DNA from: Struthidea cinerea
Lineage: Eukaryota > Chordata > Aves > Passeriformes > Corcoracidae
Reading direction: 5' to 3'
NCBI GenBank assembly: GCA_013397865.1
Contig: VZTI01002349.1
Span: 98,969-162,968 of the forward strand
DNA length: 64,000 bases
A program made the translations under genes and the position numbers. The notes beneath the pieces are model-generated. The model worked only from the letters and a program-made list of their open reading frames with translations, made no database searches and was not told where the DNA came from. This document shows positions 37,001 through 52,000 of the stretch, in pieces (position 1 is the first letter of the stretch; each line of letters starts with the position of its first letter).

Positions 37001-40000
37001 CTTAGCGGAAGACTTAGGCTGTCTGCTTTCTCTCCCCTTTCACACCCTAAATACACTGCTTATCAGGCAATTGACTTCATGTGTTTGTCTCTGACACCTT
37101 TGTATTTTTCTAAATAGTTGCATTATATCCTCCTGTTGCATGCAGGTGTGGGTGGCATTGAAGCCGAAGCAGTGATGTTGGGACAGCCAATCAGCATGGT
37201 ACTTCCTGAGGTGGTCGGCTATAAGCTGGAAGGAAATCCTCAGCCACTGGTAACATCCACTGACATTGTGCTCACAATTACCAAGGTAAATTACCAAGAT
37301 ATGATGTTTTTCCATTACTACCGAGAGCTAAACACATTCTGTAGGAGAGAGCCACTGTACAGAATGCTTAAGAACCCTGTTTGTGCTTCCGTGTAGTAAT
37401 TTTGGATTTTTAAAAGCTGTATCACTCTGTGTGGATTGGAATCAGCTGATCAAGGACAATATTCTAGGCAAATCTGTTTCCAAGAAGCCAAACAAAATAT
37501 GTGTTGGGGTATTTTGGAATTTGGTCATGTTTTGAAGCAACAGTGCTTTTCCTCTGCCTCAAAAAAGCCCCTATGATTTGTTTTTGAAGTCCCCACTTAA
37601 AATAAGGCAATATAAATCCTGGAAACCAGACAGTAAGCACTGTAATCTGATTTGACTCATGTCATATGTTCATAATATGCTTACTCACTCTGTTCATTGT
37701 CACTAAATTAAGAGTATTACTGGGTCAGCGTTAGTATTGTTGGAAGTCAGAAATCTGGTACACAAGTTCATCATGGATGCTGTCTGCAGAGAGACCTTTA
37801 AATGGGGAAAGCCAACAATTTTTTCATTATTTTATTCAGATATTGTGTGTGTTCAGTTTGACTCATGTACTTGCGCAGTTGGTTCTCCCTGTTTTCCCAT
37901 CTTCCTGGGTTTGCTGGCTGAAGACTCCCCACACAGTTCTCCTCCTCTTAGAACATCATGTTGAGAAAAATACAGTTGTTGTAAGATAGTCTGGTTTAAA
38001 TTGAGAGGAAGAGCAAGTTTTAGAAGGAATATGTCCCTATGTTGTACCTTATTATTGAAACTTTACATCTCTGTGTCCTCATCTTCATGATTTAGTTTAC
38101 TAAAAGCTTCCTGGTTTCAAATGGCTGTAGAAATCTTCATATAACAGACTTGCTTATGTTGTTTGACACATAACAATGACACAAGCACTGTATTTTTATA
38201 ACAGCATCTTCGCCAAGTTGGAGTTGTGGGTAAATTTGTGGAGTTTTTTGGTCCTGGTGTTGCCCAGCTGTCAATTGCTGACCGAGCCACCATTGCTAAT
38301 ATGTGCCCAGAGTATGGAGCAACAGCTGCTTATTTCCCAGTGGATGATATTAGCATTGGATACCTGATACAAACTGGTGAGTGTAAGAAGAGACCAGAAG
38401 TTAAGGGGTAATTGAAAGAAGGACTCCAGGTCTGTATGGCGTTAGCAGGGGGATTGAATCGGGTGAAGTCTTCTGAGCTTCAGTTCGGTTTTTTTATTGA
38501 TACTGCTTATTGAGGCTGGTTTTTGCACTTAAGATTCATGTGTAGGAAGAGCTGAGTGTTAGACTTTTGGCAGCTAAACGCCTGCCAAAAATCTGAACCT
38601 AGTTTGTCCTGATGACAGAAACAGGAACCTAAGATTTTGTTCTGCAAAAGCCACTAGGTCTTCTCAATTGGTTTGTTTTTAGTCAATCTCTAATATTTGT
38701 CTTGAAAGAGTCTTGTAGTGCTGTTGACAGCGTGAACAGTAAAATAGCCTGTTATGCACTTTTTCTTGTTCTGTCAGATGGTGGTTCTTCCATTTCACTT
38801 GCATTTTGTTTTTGCTGTATCTGGCTTTCATTTTAGGCCGTGACAAAGAGAAGGTTATGTGCACAAAAAGGTATCTTGAGGCTGTGGGAATGCTAAGAGA
38901 TTTCAAGAACGCCTCTCAGGATCCGGACTTCACCCAGGTCAGAAACTTCTCTGTCTTCTGGCTCCTTGCGTTATGCCCTGTCTTATTTTATTGTGACAAA
39001 TGTCTGTTTTTCACAGAAACTAAGACATAGTCAAGGGATTCCTTATCCTTTGGTTTGGTCTGCACAGCTGTCATATTTTAAGGCCCAGTGGAACGATTCA
39101 GCTAGCTCTTCAGGTGTGAAAACTTGGGTGTAGGTATAGATTGGCTCTCAGTTGACCTCTAGCTGGTGGAGATTCTGCAGTTTGTTCCATGGAGCTTTGA
39201 GAAGTCCTGCCAGACTGAAGGGTGCTCTGGAGTGTAGCTATGGAGATAATGTGGATGTTGTCTGTGTGAGACTTGTTTGTAGTTTTACACTTTTTCTGTT
39301 CAGCCGGTTATTTTACTGTGTGAATCAGGACCCTTAGAAGCCCTGTGTTGTAACCACAGAGCACACAAGTAATTTTCTATGCAAGAAAATTAAGATGTTA
39401 CTCTGTGTCCAGGAAACTCAAGAATATTCCTGGTTTTCTCTCCTGTAAAATTTTATCTTGTAACTTGTGTTTGGGTTTGCATGATTATTCAAAAATCTTA
39501 CAGGAAGTCTTTGGAAGGATGTAGCACATTATGAAAACAAAGTTGGAATGTGGGTGAGGAATAGATGAATAGTCTGCTTTGGTTTGTGTCAGTACCAGTA
39601 TTTCTTCACATGATTTTTTAACCTGCTGCTAGCATGCGAAAAGACAAATTAAAAAATAATTTATAAGGCTTAGATGCTTTAGTCACATTGGGTTTTTCAA
39701 TAACTTTAGTACTTTTGATAGCCATACCTCTGAGCTGGCAGTGTTTAAGACTAGAACTGTTCCTTTTCTTCTGATCTTCCCCTTCTCATATGTCTTCAAT
39801 AATTTCTGCAAATAAAGATGTGCAGACTTAACATTGGTTCAACAGCAGAGGTAAGCATACTTGTGGCGTACCTGGCTTCAACCTATCAGGCAGTGCCCAA
39901 CTACTCTCTGTTTATCTTTAACAGGTTGTTGAGTTGGATCTCCATACTGTTGTGCCTTGCTGCAGTGGACCAAAAAGACCGCAGGACAAAGTTGCTGTGT

Positions 40001-43000
40001 CAGATATGAAGAAGGACTTTGAGACTTGTCTGGGAGCCAAGGTAGGGACTGGGAACGTTCAGGCAAACAAACTAGTGCCTGCTTCTAAAAGCTGTCTGGT
40101 GTTCAGGAACTGCCTTCTGGGGTTGTGTGTTGTTTGTTTGCCTACTGAAAAATAAATGAGGATATTTGACTGCAGTTTTGAAGGTGACAGAAACAATAGG
40201 TAGTTCAGAATTGCAGTGTTGCTTCTCTTGCATAAGACTGTTCATGTCCTATTGGAGTAGTATTTCTTTCTGATCTTAGGCGTAACATGGTTTTGACATA
40301 CATTAGAGATTTCTTAACTTGCCACAAAGGGGGGTTGTTAACAGAGGGGCCAAAATACCTACTGCACTGAGTTCTGAGCTAACTACCCAGCTCTTCAGCT
40401 CTCCAAGCATTCCAAGCAGGTTATGCCCTGACATCCACAGTGTAGTTTTGCACTAAGAATTGAATCTATTCAGCGGAGCGGAACTGCATGTGTCTCTGTG
40501 AATCTGGGGTGGTAAAGACAGGAAACAATGACTACATTCTGCATCATCCAGTTGACAGTGGTCATTGAAAGAAGAGCTAGATTTATATTTGAATGAATAT
40601 TCCTGGATACTTAGTTTTCTAAATCAGTTTGAATACGTGGTTATGTGATACAGGAACCACCCTTGTTAAAGGCGTTACAGAACTCTAGTGATGTAAATCA
40701 AGAAACCTAAACTGCAGCAGTTTCCAATAATTCTCAGTTTGTTACATTTTCCAAACTCCATTAGGTGATCTTATGCTTTCAGGTGATCTTGCTTTTCATG
40801 GCATGAACAGTGCTTTCTTGCTCTTTGGTTTTTTTTCTTTCCAACTGTCAGACTTTTACCTCTCAAATCAGCTCCTGGTATACATTTAAGCTGTTTGATA
40901 ATCATGGCTTAAAAATCTTATATTCTAAGGCTAAAATTTCAGGACTAGATTGTGTACTAAGACTATGTGTGATCAGGAATTTGGAACGTACAGGAGTAAA
41001 AAGCATCTAAGCAGTCTGAAGAAGGATATGTTCACGCAGGAAGAAGATAGAAATACGTTTTGCTGCAAAGGCTGCCTCTTTTACCAGTAAACAGAGAAAA
41101 GGATAAACTCCACAAAAAATTATTTTTGTCCACCAGTATGGTTGACCAGAGATGCGGGCCTTCACCATCAGACCAAAAAGCCCAAGCATGGATGTGACTA
41201 AAAGATGCTTCTCATTGGTGAAAAAACAACCCAATGTTCAGTCAAAATGTTCATGGTAACCTCTCTTTTTGATTCTTATTTTCTCCTCCTACAGCAAGGA
41301 TTCAAGGGATTCCAAATTGCCCCAGACCGACACAACAGCGTAGTCAAATTTAATTTTGAGGGCCATGACTTCGAGCTTGCTCATGGTTCAGTAGTGATTG
41401 CTGCCATTACAAGCTGTACAAACACCAGTAATCCCTCAGTTATGTTGGGTGCAGGTAAGTTGATTTGCCTAATGTGCAGTAGTTTCTCTATGGCTCTGGA
41501 TGTGTGTCCTAACGACAACAACAACACTGATGAAATTCAACACATACTGTGCTGATTTTGTCATTTGGAGTGCTAAAACTGAGCTTAGTTTCTAAGGGTA
41601 GCAGAAGGACTTCTGGAAGTGGTAGCTAGAAATGTAGGTTGGCAAAACTGTATCCTTCCTGCACTGTCTTCTCTACAGGGCAAGCTGGAACTTAATTAAC
41701 CAACACTTTTGACACTTTTTCAAATGCACAGAAGTTGATATATAGAGCTAAGAAGAGGCTGTTGAAAGTCAAAGCCAGAAGAGGGACAGTGAAGAATGGT
41801 CTATTGGTGTAAGTCTGAAGGTGCTCTGATCTGCCAGCAGAGTACAAAACACACATTTAGCTAGAGGTTGCCTTCTAAGGTTGTTAAGATGAGAGTCTGA
41901 GGGCATGTTAGGTGTAACTAGAGGAAGCAAATTGTGTTCTGAGGAATTGAGAGCTTTCAGAGCCTTTTCATTTACATCTCAACTGCATCCAAGAAGAGGC
42001 CAGAGGTGGCCTTGGTATGCACCACTACAGAATAGTTACTCTGACTTGGTTGTGTAAAATTTCAGGTCAGGAGATTGTTAATTTTTAACATGACTAGTCT
42101 GGGCAGAAAATTTGTCATTCCTAATGTGTGCTTCTGGCAACAAAATAGGAATGAAGAGTGTCAGCTCAAAGGGTTCAGTCTATACTGGACAAGTTTGGCC
42201 CACTTTCCTAGGTGCTTGGCTACATGTTCACATATTTCTTTCTTTCCTCTGCCAACAAATATGTAGATGGTATCTGTCACTGTAGGATCATCGCTGTATT
42301 AGGGTGTACTAGTCTGTCAGACTGTTCATGTGATGCAGACTTTATTCCTACAAAGGTGAGAAGGGATGTGCAATGGGCAATGCAAAGGCCCTTGACCAGA
42401 GAGGTTTACTTCCTGGTTAAAGTAGTGTAATTTGTCTTTATTCCTGTGTGGTGCTGGGAAGCTTTTGGCTTGTCAACAGTCTCTGTCAACATTCGCTTTG
42501 TGTTTGGCTTTTTGATGTGATATTTATCACCTGTTTTCAGACTAGCATCTATCTTTGGGTACTTTACAGTACTAGCAGTTCATCCCCCTCCCAGGCACGA
42601 AAGGTCTTTTAGATTCTGGCAACAGTTTCAAAGCCCATCAGAAACTAAGACAAAAGAGGGCAAAAGAGAAACAGAGGAGAGACCTGCTCATTTTCTTACC
42701 ACTTTGAGAGGAAAGGAATTGAACAAGGTGTCGCAATCCACTTGCCCTTAACAGGACAGCAGCATACCTCTTTCTCAGGTCCATTCTGCATAATCACAGA
42801 AACAGAGCTGTATTTCTTTCTTCCAAGGATCAAGGAGTAGGTTTTCTCCAGGCAGACTCTCTTTGCCTTGTCTATTCCCTTTGTTCTAGCTGGGTGTATC
42901 CCTCAGTTGTGTCACCTGTTTAGGATAGTTTCCTCAAGTGTTTGGCTCCCAGGCTGATGACATGCATTTTTAACCCTCTCTGAGGCAGTAGGGACACTTA

Positions 43001-46000
43001 TCTTTCAGCCATCTTGGCTTAATAGCTCTGTGGGTTTAAAGTGTAGAATGCTCTGCAGATACAAATAAAGTTGGTACTTTGAGTGTATTCACTACTATGT
43101 GATGCACAGCACCCTGAAGAATGTAGTCCTAAGGATCTTGGTGTACATGCTCAGATTTAGTGGCTACTCTCACCTTTGATGCCCTTCTGTACAGCAGCAC
43201 TTATGTTTTGACCTTGACAAGGAAGGAAAATTAATTCTGTCAGTCTCTGATAAATGTTTGTAAAGAGCAGTGTTGACAACCTCTGAGATACCCACAAGAA
43301 ACACGGTAACTTGGCTTTCAGGATGAGGTTTCAAGTGAAAGTAAACAAACATACAGTGTTCCCAAATAAGTAACCGAGCTAAAAAAATCCAGGATATGAA
43401 CGGATGTTTCAAACTACTGCTATATATCACACTAAGCGGGGGCTTTGTGTCTGTGGGGATAGTGGGTGTGTGCTGTAGGAACCTTGACAGCCTAATCTGA
43501 CCTTACAAAGGTATTGGATTAAGGTTACTCAGAGGAACTGAAGTTCTGGCATTTCCTTGCCAATTTTGAGAGTTTGACTTTGCTGTGTTTTCAGAACTGA
43601 TGTGAGCAGGAAGACTGAAGGAAACACTTTCAAACAGGCTGTCAAACTCTCAGTTCCTAGGATGATCATTTGTTCATGGTCTCATTTGCAAAAGTATCCA
43701 AGAGCTCCAGTTTCTGCAACTTCCTCTTCAGTAGCTAAGGAACCTCAGCAATTTCAGGAATAGGACCACTTCTTTAAATTCATGTGTGTAGGCCATTTCA
43801 CACAACACTTAAGTGTCATGGTCCAGGTCATGTCTAACAGAGCTGCCAGACAGCTGGCAAAGATAAAACAGTTTGATGACATCTTCCTGTTGGAGATCAA
43901 GCTGGATCAAAGCACAGCTTATGTCTGTTTTCTTATCTAAATGGATGTCATGTGTGAGAGGGGAAAATGCAGCATGAGAATGTGAAGTTTTGCATAGTTT
44001 GCCTATGTGCTGCTTCTTTTACATTCATCCTGGGAAAGAACTGGGGAGGACTTGTTTTCTGAACATTCATCTATGTGTGGACAATTAATTTCGAAGGAAT
44101 GACTTCAGGATAAATGTGTGTGTCTAGTAACATGTTCCATTGAAACGTCTCTATGCATATTACAAATCCAGGAGTGGTAAAACAGCACTGGTGCAACAAG
44201 CTGTGGATTGTGAGATAGCTTGTTTGTGGCAAGGGCCAACGTTGGTGCTCCCATAGCCTTCTGCTTCTGAGGGCAGCAAGTCCTATGCTGGCAGTTGTTT
44301 CTTCTCTGGGTTTCTGGACCCTGGTAAGGGGGAACTTAACGGTTCTTCCTTGCATTTTTTGTGAGACATTTGTCTTACAAATAGTATTCTGAATTTTGAA
44401 TGTCTGCTTGCTGCCCCAGTGAATGCATCTTATTGAAAGCAACTTCCATCAACCTTCTAGTGGAACAGAAATTGCAGTCTGGATCTATAGTTCAACAGGG
44501 CACTTGAGCTCTAGCTGGTTATTATGGAATCAGTGCTGTTGGCTCGCTGTACCATTTCTTTGCTGCTGCCTTTTCTGTTCCCACTTAATTAATGGTACTT
44601 CTCTTAACATGCTTATCCACCAAACTGTGTCACTTCCAGGAAAATCTGCAACCACACTCTGTATTTTTCAGGATTGCTTGCTAAGAAAGCTGTTGAAGCT
44701 GGTTTGACGGTGAAGCCATACATTAAAACCAGCCTGTCCCCAGGAAGCGGGGTTGTCACTTACTATCTGAGAGAGAGTGGAGTTATGCGTTACCTTTCTC
44801 AACTAGGGTAGGAGTGCTTTCCTTCCTGTTGTCCTATGGCTGCTTAAATAAAAGCATTGTCAACAAGTGATGCAATAGAATAACTATTTCTCTGTACAGC
44901 TTCAAAGATATTGCAGGTACATTATGGTATGGTCCTGCATGAGTGAACACACATCTGTTGTGCTGGCTGGCTTTATACCAGTGATGAAGGCCTGCTGTAG
45001 CTTCTTGAAGACTTACGTTCTTAAGCATGAGAATGGGTTATTTTCAAGACTAACCATTTTGAAACAGTGTAAATCACACTGTATTGTTGTTCCTCTTACT
45101 AGGTAACACATTTCCCATTCTGCGTGCATAGACAGTCACTGCAATGCTAAAAATAGAGCATTCTCAAAAACGCTGTTTTCAGCACCATTTAATTTGTTAA
45201 AGCAGTACGTCTCCTGAAAGTAACCATTGCCAACTGCTGAGTGGTTAAATGTTTTGCTTCAAGATAGCTTTTTGTTCACCATTATTTTTGTGCTTTGTAT
45301 AGGTTTGATGTAGTGGGTTATGGCTGCATGACATGTATTGGCAATAGTGGACCCCTACCAGAGTCTGTTGTTGAAGCCATTACACAGGTATGCAGTCTTT
45401 CTGGTGCAGCTCATTTATGTAAGCTGTTCTCTGCTGTGTGCTGTTCTGAGCTGTATTATACTGTGTGTTGAGTCTTCTCAGCTCTGTACAAAGTAAATTC
45501 AGTCTATATTCTCTTTTCTGTGGGAAATGTTTTGGGATTGTTTGGAAGGAGACAGTTCTGTGACTGTCCAGTCGTTGTTGCAGTACAGCAAGGCTCTGCA
45601 GACTTGCTGTGTGTGGATTCTGCAAGCACCTCACCTATCCTTGTCTCAAACTCTTGTCTTACAGGGAGACCTCGTGGCAGTGGGTGTGTTGTCTGGCAAT
45701 AGGAATTTTGAAGGGCGTGTCCATCCCAACACCCGTGCTAACTACCTGGCCTCCCCGCCGCTGGTGATAGCCTATGCAATTGCAGGGACTGTCCGGATCG
45801 ACTTTGAGAAAGACCCTTTGGGTAAGACAGTGTTGCAATGCTTCTTTTCACAGCTTATAAACTAAACTGTTTGGAATTAAGCTCTTCAAAAATATTTGTC
45901 CTAGGGAAGTGCTTTAAAGTGCTAAGTACCTCTGGGAGACAGAGCGTGTAATTGTTAAGAGTCAGAGCAACAAGGAGTTAATATGATGGAGAAAGAATAA

Positions 46001-49000
46001 TGCTCAGGCTTCGCTTCCCCCTGATTCCACTGGGTGGTATTTTTGGTTTTATATGGGTGATAGTCTTTCAAGAGCTAACCTGAGTTAGTAGATTTTCCTT
46101 GTGCAGACAACTTTCAAACATCCTTTCCAGCATAAATAATTCTGTTAATTATTCTGGAAGGCCATGGGAAGCCACAAAAGAAGGATTACGTACAGGCATT
46201 ATCAAGTTTGTGACACACTTTTCTGTCAGACCCTTGTAGGAGAAATAAAGTGTGTCTTGTGAGTGTTACAAGGAACACACAGCTAGAGGACACAGTGGTA
46301 AACTTTTTTCTTCTTAATGAAAAATTTATGCAACAAATGTGACAATACCATTTCATACAGGAATAAATGCTTCGGGGAAGAAGATTTTCCTGAAAGACAT
46401 CTGGCCAACAAGAAATGAGATTCAGGCTGTTGAGCGTCAATTTGTTATTCCTGGGATGTTCAAGGAGGTCTACCAAAAAATAGAGGTGAATTAATCCCCT
46501 TGGCAGTAGTTTGATTGATGTACTATGCTATTCTGAAGATATTAAATAAGATGGTCATGATAATGAAATGAACCTTTTTCATCTATGGGTGTTGCTCTTG
46601 TTCTGACAAATATTCAAATGAGGTTTGTTTTTTTTTTAAATCATCTGGATAATTAATTCATTCTTACAGACAGTCATGTTTTTAAAATTGCTCCTTTTGA
46701 TATTTTTTATGTAATGTGTAGATGATGTGTTTTCAACAGCCATCCCCAGCTGATACTAGGAGGTAGAATACTCCAGCTTCACAAATGTCTGGGTTTTTTT
46801 TCAGCTGACATTAAATTCATTTGCATTAACTAACAGGATTGACATCAGAAAAAAAACTTGTACTTGGTAATGTCTTCCTGCAAATCTTTCTCAAGTGTTG
46901 AAACAAAATGTTCTTATGGTTGATATGTTAGGGAAGCTTCTTAAAATTACTTTAAAAGTACACTAGAGAATTGTAAAGTGTTACCTCTGTACATAATACA
47001 GGTTATTCTCAGAAAACAGGATGAATGTCTCTTCTTTTGTAATGAAGTGAGGGTTTTCCTAAATCTTTTAATAGATAGAATCATTTAAAAAACCATAATG
47101 TATATTGTTATATGCATTTTCCAAAGTGCTCTAAGAAATAAGCAAGGCTTTTGCTGAAGTCAAATTTGTAATTTTACCTGGATTCTGAAGTAATTATGTT
47201 GCTTCTGAAAACTTAGACTCAGTGAAAGGATTCTGTGTGTTTTTCAGACAGTAAACAAATCTTGGAATGCCTTAGATGCTCCTTCAGATAAACTGTATAC
47301 TTGGAATCCCAAGTCTACTTATATCAAGTCTCCTCCTTTCTTTGATGGTCTGGTATGTATGTTCTTTTTCTTTGAATCAAGCCAATGTGTGCAGTGATCT
47401 TGACTCATATTGAAGGTGAAGTAAAGCCACTCCAAGGGGCCTGAGAGGATCCAGAAAAGGCTGTTGAGGCCCTGGTTCTTAAATGTTAGAATTGCACTAT
47501 TGTGTTCATTTTAATACAAAGGCATGAGTGAATCTCGGAATTGTAAGGATTCCCTTTCACTTCAGGGCTCTCAAAAAGTCTCCTTTTCCTTTTAAGTTGA
47601 AATACTTCTAAATAGTCACAAAGAAACTGTAGAAAAAGAACTTGAAATGAAATGCACAGTTCTGCCTGCTTGCATTTTGCACCAAATAATTCAGTGTTTG
47701 GATTGCTAATTCAGTGCCATTTAAAAGTAAATGGGAGATTTTAATGCATGCACATATCTGGGAATCCTGGATTTTCATGCATGTATCAATCAGGAAGCCT
47801 TGGCTGGTTTTCTTGTCTCCTCTGTTTTCTTCATGCATGAACCTGCTGGCAGACAGCCAGGGCATAATATTTGTTCAAGAACATAAACATTTTTAATAGG
47901 GTTGGGTTTTTTTCTTTCCCCTAACGTGTATAAAAAGGGAGACTTTATTTTGCAAGTTCCACTTTTTTAGGAAAGGTAAAGGAATTATTTTTCATGTATT
48001 AATTGTTTTGTTTGTATTTATGATGGCTTAGACTTTGGCTCTTCAGACCCCGAAAACAATAGAAGATGCTTACGTCCTGTTGAGTTTTGGGGATTCTGTG
48101 ACAACTGACCACATATCTCCAGCAGGGAACATCGCAAGAAATAGTCCTGCAGCCCGTTATTTGACCAGCAGAGGGTAAGCACTGGTTCTTGTTCTTGTCA
48201 TGAATTGGGAAGAGCAAACACACCGCAACTATTACACCATTTTGCAGGCACACATACCTTCTGTCTGTTCACATACACTTGTATACCTTGGTGGCTGCCC
48301 GGACAACATGTAAATTAAGAAAGAAAAGCATTTCTCTTTCTGCTGCTTCAGCAGCTCTCACTAAGTGTAATAAGTAGAATAGAGTTCTGTATGTATGTTA
48401 TTACTGTAGAGCTAAAGACCTTTAATGGAAATAGGGGAAGAAGATGACTTACTGCAAAAATTAGCCTGTAAGTTTATTCATAAATAAGGGAATCAAGATT
48501 TGTCTCCATATCAAAACAAAATGACCATTTTCCTTAGTGCCAAAAATGGGTTTTATATTCATTTCTTGTAGCATGTGCAACAGTTTCGTAGAGCTAGGCT
48601 CTTAGGCACTACAGAACATCCAGAAGTTTAGGTTTCAGTGCAGCTGCAAAAACTGGCAAATCTATTGTGGTTGGAATCCAAACTCTTGTAAAATGTTCAT
48701 TTTTTTCTATAGCCAGTCTGTCAGTTTAGTACTTGGGGTTCTACTTAAGACAAGACTAGGACTTATCAAGTTGACCTATTCAGTCTTCACAGGTAATATA
48801 ATGCTTTGATTCTCTGATCAGCACTTCTTACAACTTCAGTGATGTTTTGAGCAACAGCACTGACATAAAAAGAAGTCCTAACTCACTAGACTTAATAATT
48901 TTGGAAAGAAAATGGATTAAAACAGTGTGATATAATGAAAACCAACTGCTCTGGACTCTTTGACCCCCCTGCTATCAGTTACTTGGAAATCTGAATAGTC

Positions 49001-52000
49001 CTACACGCATTACAAAACAGATGTTGTATGTCATAGCTGCGGTTTGGATGTAGACCAATGCAAACAGTCCAATTTTCTGTCACATTCCAGTGCATTTTTT
49101 GTTTCCTGGTTAGGCTGGAGTGTCCCCTCATTCTCATATTTCTGTTTGCAAGTGAACTTTTTCTTCTGTAGTTCTAACTTGCAGCAGAAGTTCTTGCTGC
49201 CTTTTATATATCTAGCACAGTGCTCTGCCTTTGTTCTAGATGCTACGGTAATATAAATAACAAGGAGGATTTTCAGGCACCAGCTATTAAGAAAAAAATC
49301 ATGTTGCATCTTCTGACTTAATATGAATTATATCCTTGCATCACTGTCAGATACTGTTTTCTTGGGCAAGAGTTGGGAATACTATGGAAGCTGCTTTTTT
49401 ATGACCAAACTATAGGTACTTGTAAATTATTTCTCTCTTCTTTCAAAACATCTCAGAAGTAGAAGTATTGGCCAGCTGGATGCTCCTGCCAGGGTGGGAA
49501 CTGTGTACATACCTGCCTCAGAAACACAAGTTTATTACTTTCTTTTTTAGAGCACAGAGTACTTTCAGTCTAAAAGCAACACGTTTTCCTTTCTTCTTTC
49601 CCTTAATAGCTTGACTCCTCGAGAGTTCAATTCTTACGGCTCCCGCAGAGGGAATGATGCTGTCATGGCCAGAGGGACATTTGCAAACATTCGCTTGGTC
49701 AACAAGTTTATTGATAAACAAGGACCTCAGACTATCCATTTCCCTTCTGGGGAAATTGTAAGTACACATGCTGCTCTAAACTGTGGCTCACTGACAACAG
49801 ACTGGATTAGCACTGGCTTTCCTTCTTACAGCTTAGGTCATTTACTTCAGTGCCTTTTAAGTAAAGCTAATTGAGGGGACAGGAGCTGACTCAGGGAAGC
49901 AGTCACATGTACCTATGCAGTGTGGTGCTTTCAGGCATATCCATGGAGAGCGTAACCACTGTAAAGCCACCAGTGGAAGCTGCAGGTTTGTGTGGGGAGT
50001 GAGAACAGACTAGAAAGCCACAAAGTGCTGTATGGTCAATATCCTTAAAGTGCTATTTGGTGGAAGTTGTGGGCTTCAACTCTTTATGTGGGGACACTTT
50101 TTTTTCCTCCTTTCCCTGGAACTGTGCTTCCACTCACAAAAAGTTTACAAAGCATTTGGCATTTTTATTCCAGCTGGACGTGTTTGATGCTGCAGAAAGA
50201 TACAAGCAGGCTGGTCATCCTCTGATTGTACTGGCTGGGAAGGAATATGGTGCAGGAAGTTCCAGAGACTGGGCTGCTAAAGGACCATTCCTCTTGGTGA
50301 GTGGCTACAGTAAACTAGGAGGACAGTATTAAAAGTGCATTAATTTGTCAGTAGGACTAGCTTATGACCAACATCCTGGGTAGCTCATTCTCACTTTTGG
50401 TAGCAAGAGCTATTTTGAAATCTCAGCTGCCTCCAAGAACCACAGTAGAGTTGCAAAAGCTATTTAATATTAATAGATCTTGTTCTGACTGGAAGGCTTG
50501 ACTGATCCTCATCTAGAAATCCACAAGGCCACACTAGAAAGGCCAGTTTCTTTCCTTCCACTTTCCATAACCCCATAAATCACAGTTCTGCTTGCAGCAG
50601 CATCCTTAAGCTCACTTAGCAAGGAAACTAGAAAGTGTAAGAGAAGAATATCAGTGAAAATTAAATTTAGCGTGGCTTCACCATGGGAGCTGAATAGAGA
50701 TGCACATACAGTGAAATATCTGTTTCTTTCTTTGTCTGTTCAGTCTTACAGCACTGTTTACAGCACGAACTCTGATTCAAGCTTTCTTGCCTTATTAGAA
50801 AAGCTTATTAGAGAGCTGGTGTTTAAGTTCAGCTAGGTTTTTGAAATTTTTTTTTCTGGCAATGAGTTTTTGTATTAACTGTATGAACATGTAAAATTTT
50901 CAAAATAATTAAACTGCACACTGGTGCTTATAGGAGGGCAACACCGAATTAGGGAGTTAGGGAAATGACTGATGGTGCCCTGCATTAGACATGTTAAAGT
51001 AGTATGCAGGATTCCTGAGAAAACACATGTTTTTTTGAGTCAGGCTTCTTTTAAAGAGGTGTGAAAGTTAACATAACAGCCAAGTCATCCTGGACAGTTT
51101 GCTGTCAGACCTGCTGACTCTACCAGTAGATGGTAAATGAAATGGAGGGGAACACAAACAAACCAATTTTCTTCTTATGAGTACAGAAAGACTGTTCTGG
51201 ACTATGAAATTACTCAACCTGTTGTGTATTTCCCAGGGTGTCAAGGCTGTGCTTGCTGAAAGCTATGAGAGAATTCATCGAAGCAACCTAGTAGGAATGG
51301 GAGTGATTCCTCTGCAGTATTTACCTGGAGAGGATGCAGGAACTTTAGGACTCACTGGACGGGAGCGTTACACAATTATCATTCCTGAAAAACTAAAACC
51401 ACAGATGAATGTCCAGATTAAGGTATGAGACACCTAAGAGCTGAATTTTCTGAATCACTGTAATTTTACTCAAAATTAATTGTCTCTTCAAAACATATGC
51501 TGTCATGTGGCATCAGATACTCTCACATAAAATAGGGAAAAGAACTGAGATGGTGAAGGAGATTAAAACTAGTTATTTTTAAATTAAATTAAAATTAAAT
51601 TAAACTAAATTAAAATTAGTTATTCTAATAGGGATTAAACTGAAAGAGGGTAGAATTAGATTAGATACAAGGAGTAATTTGAGATGAGGCACTGGAACTA
51701 CTGCCCAGAGAAGTTGTGGATTCCTTCTCCCTGGAAGGGTTCAAGGTCAGGCTGGATAAGGCTTTGAGCAACCTTCTCTAGTGGAATGTTCCCTGCCCAT
51801 GGTAGTGGGGGTTGGAACTAGCTGATCCTTAAGGTCCCTTCCAGCCCAAACCATTCTATGATTTACTATGATGGGATATAAAAGCAGGATGCTCAAACTG
51901 TTTCATTTAACACAAAGCCATCCTGTATTTTGGACCAGTCACTCAAAATCCACTATAAATTTCTCAGTTATAAATGAAGCAGCAAATGCAATGAGACTCC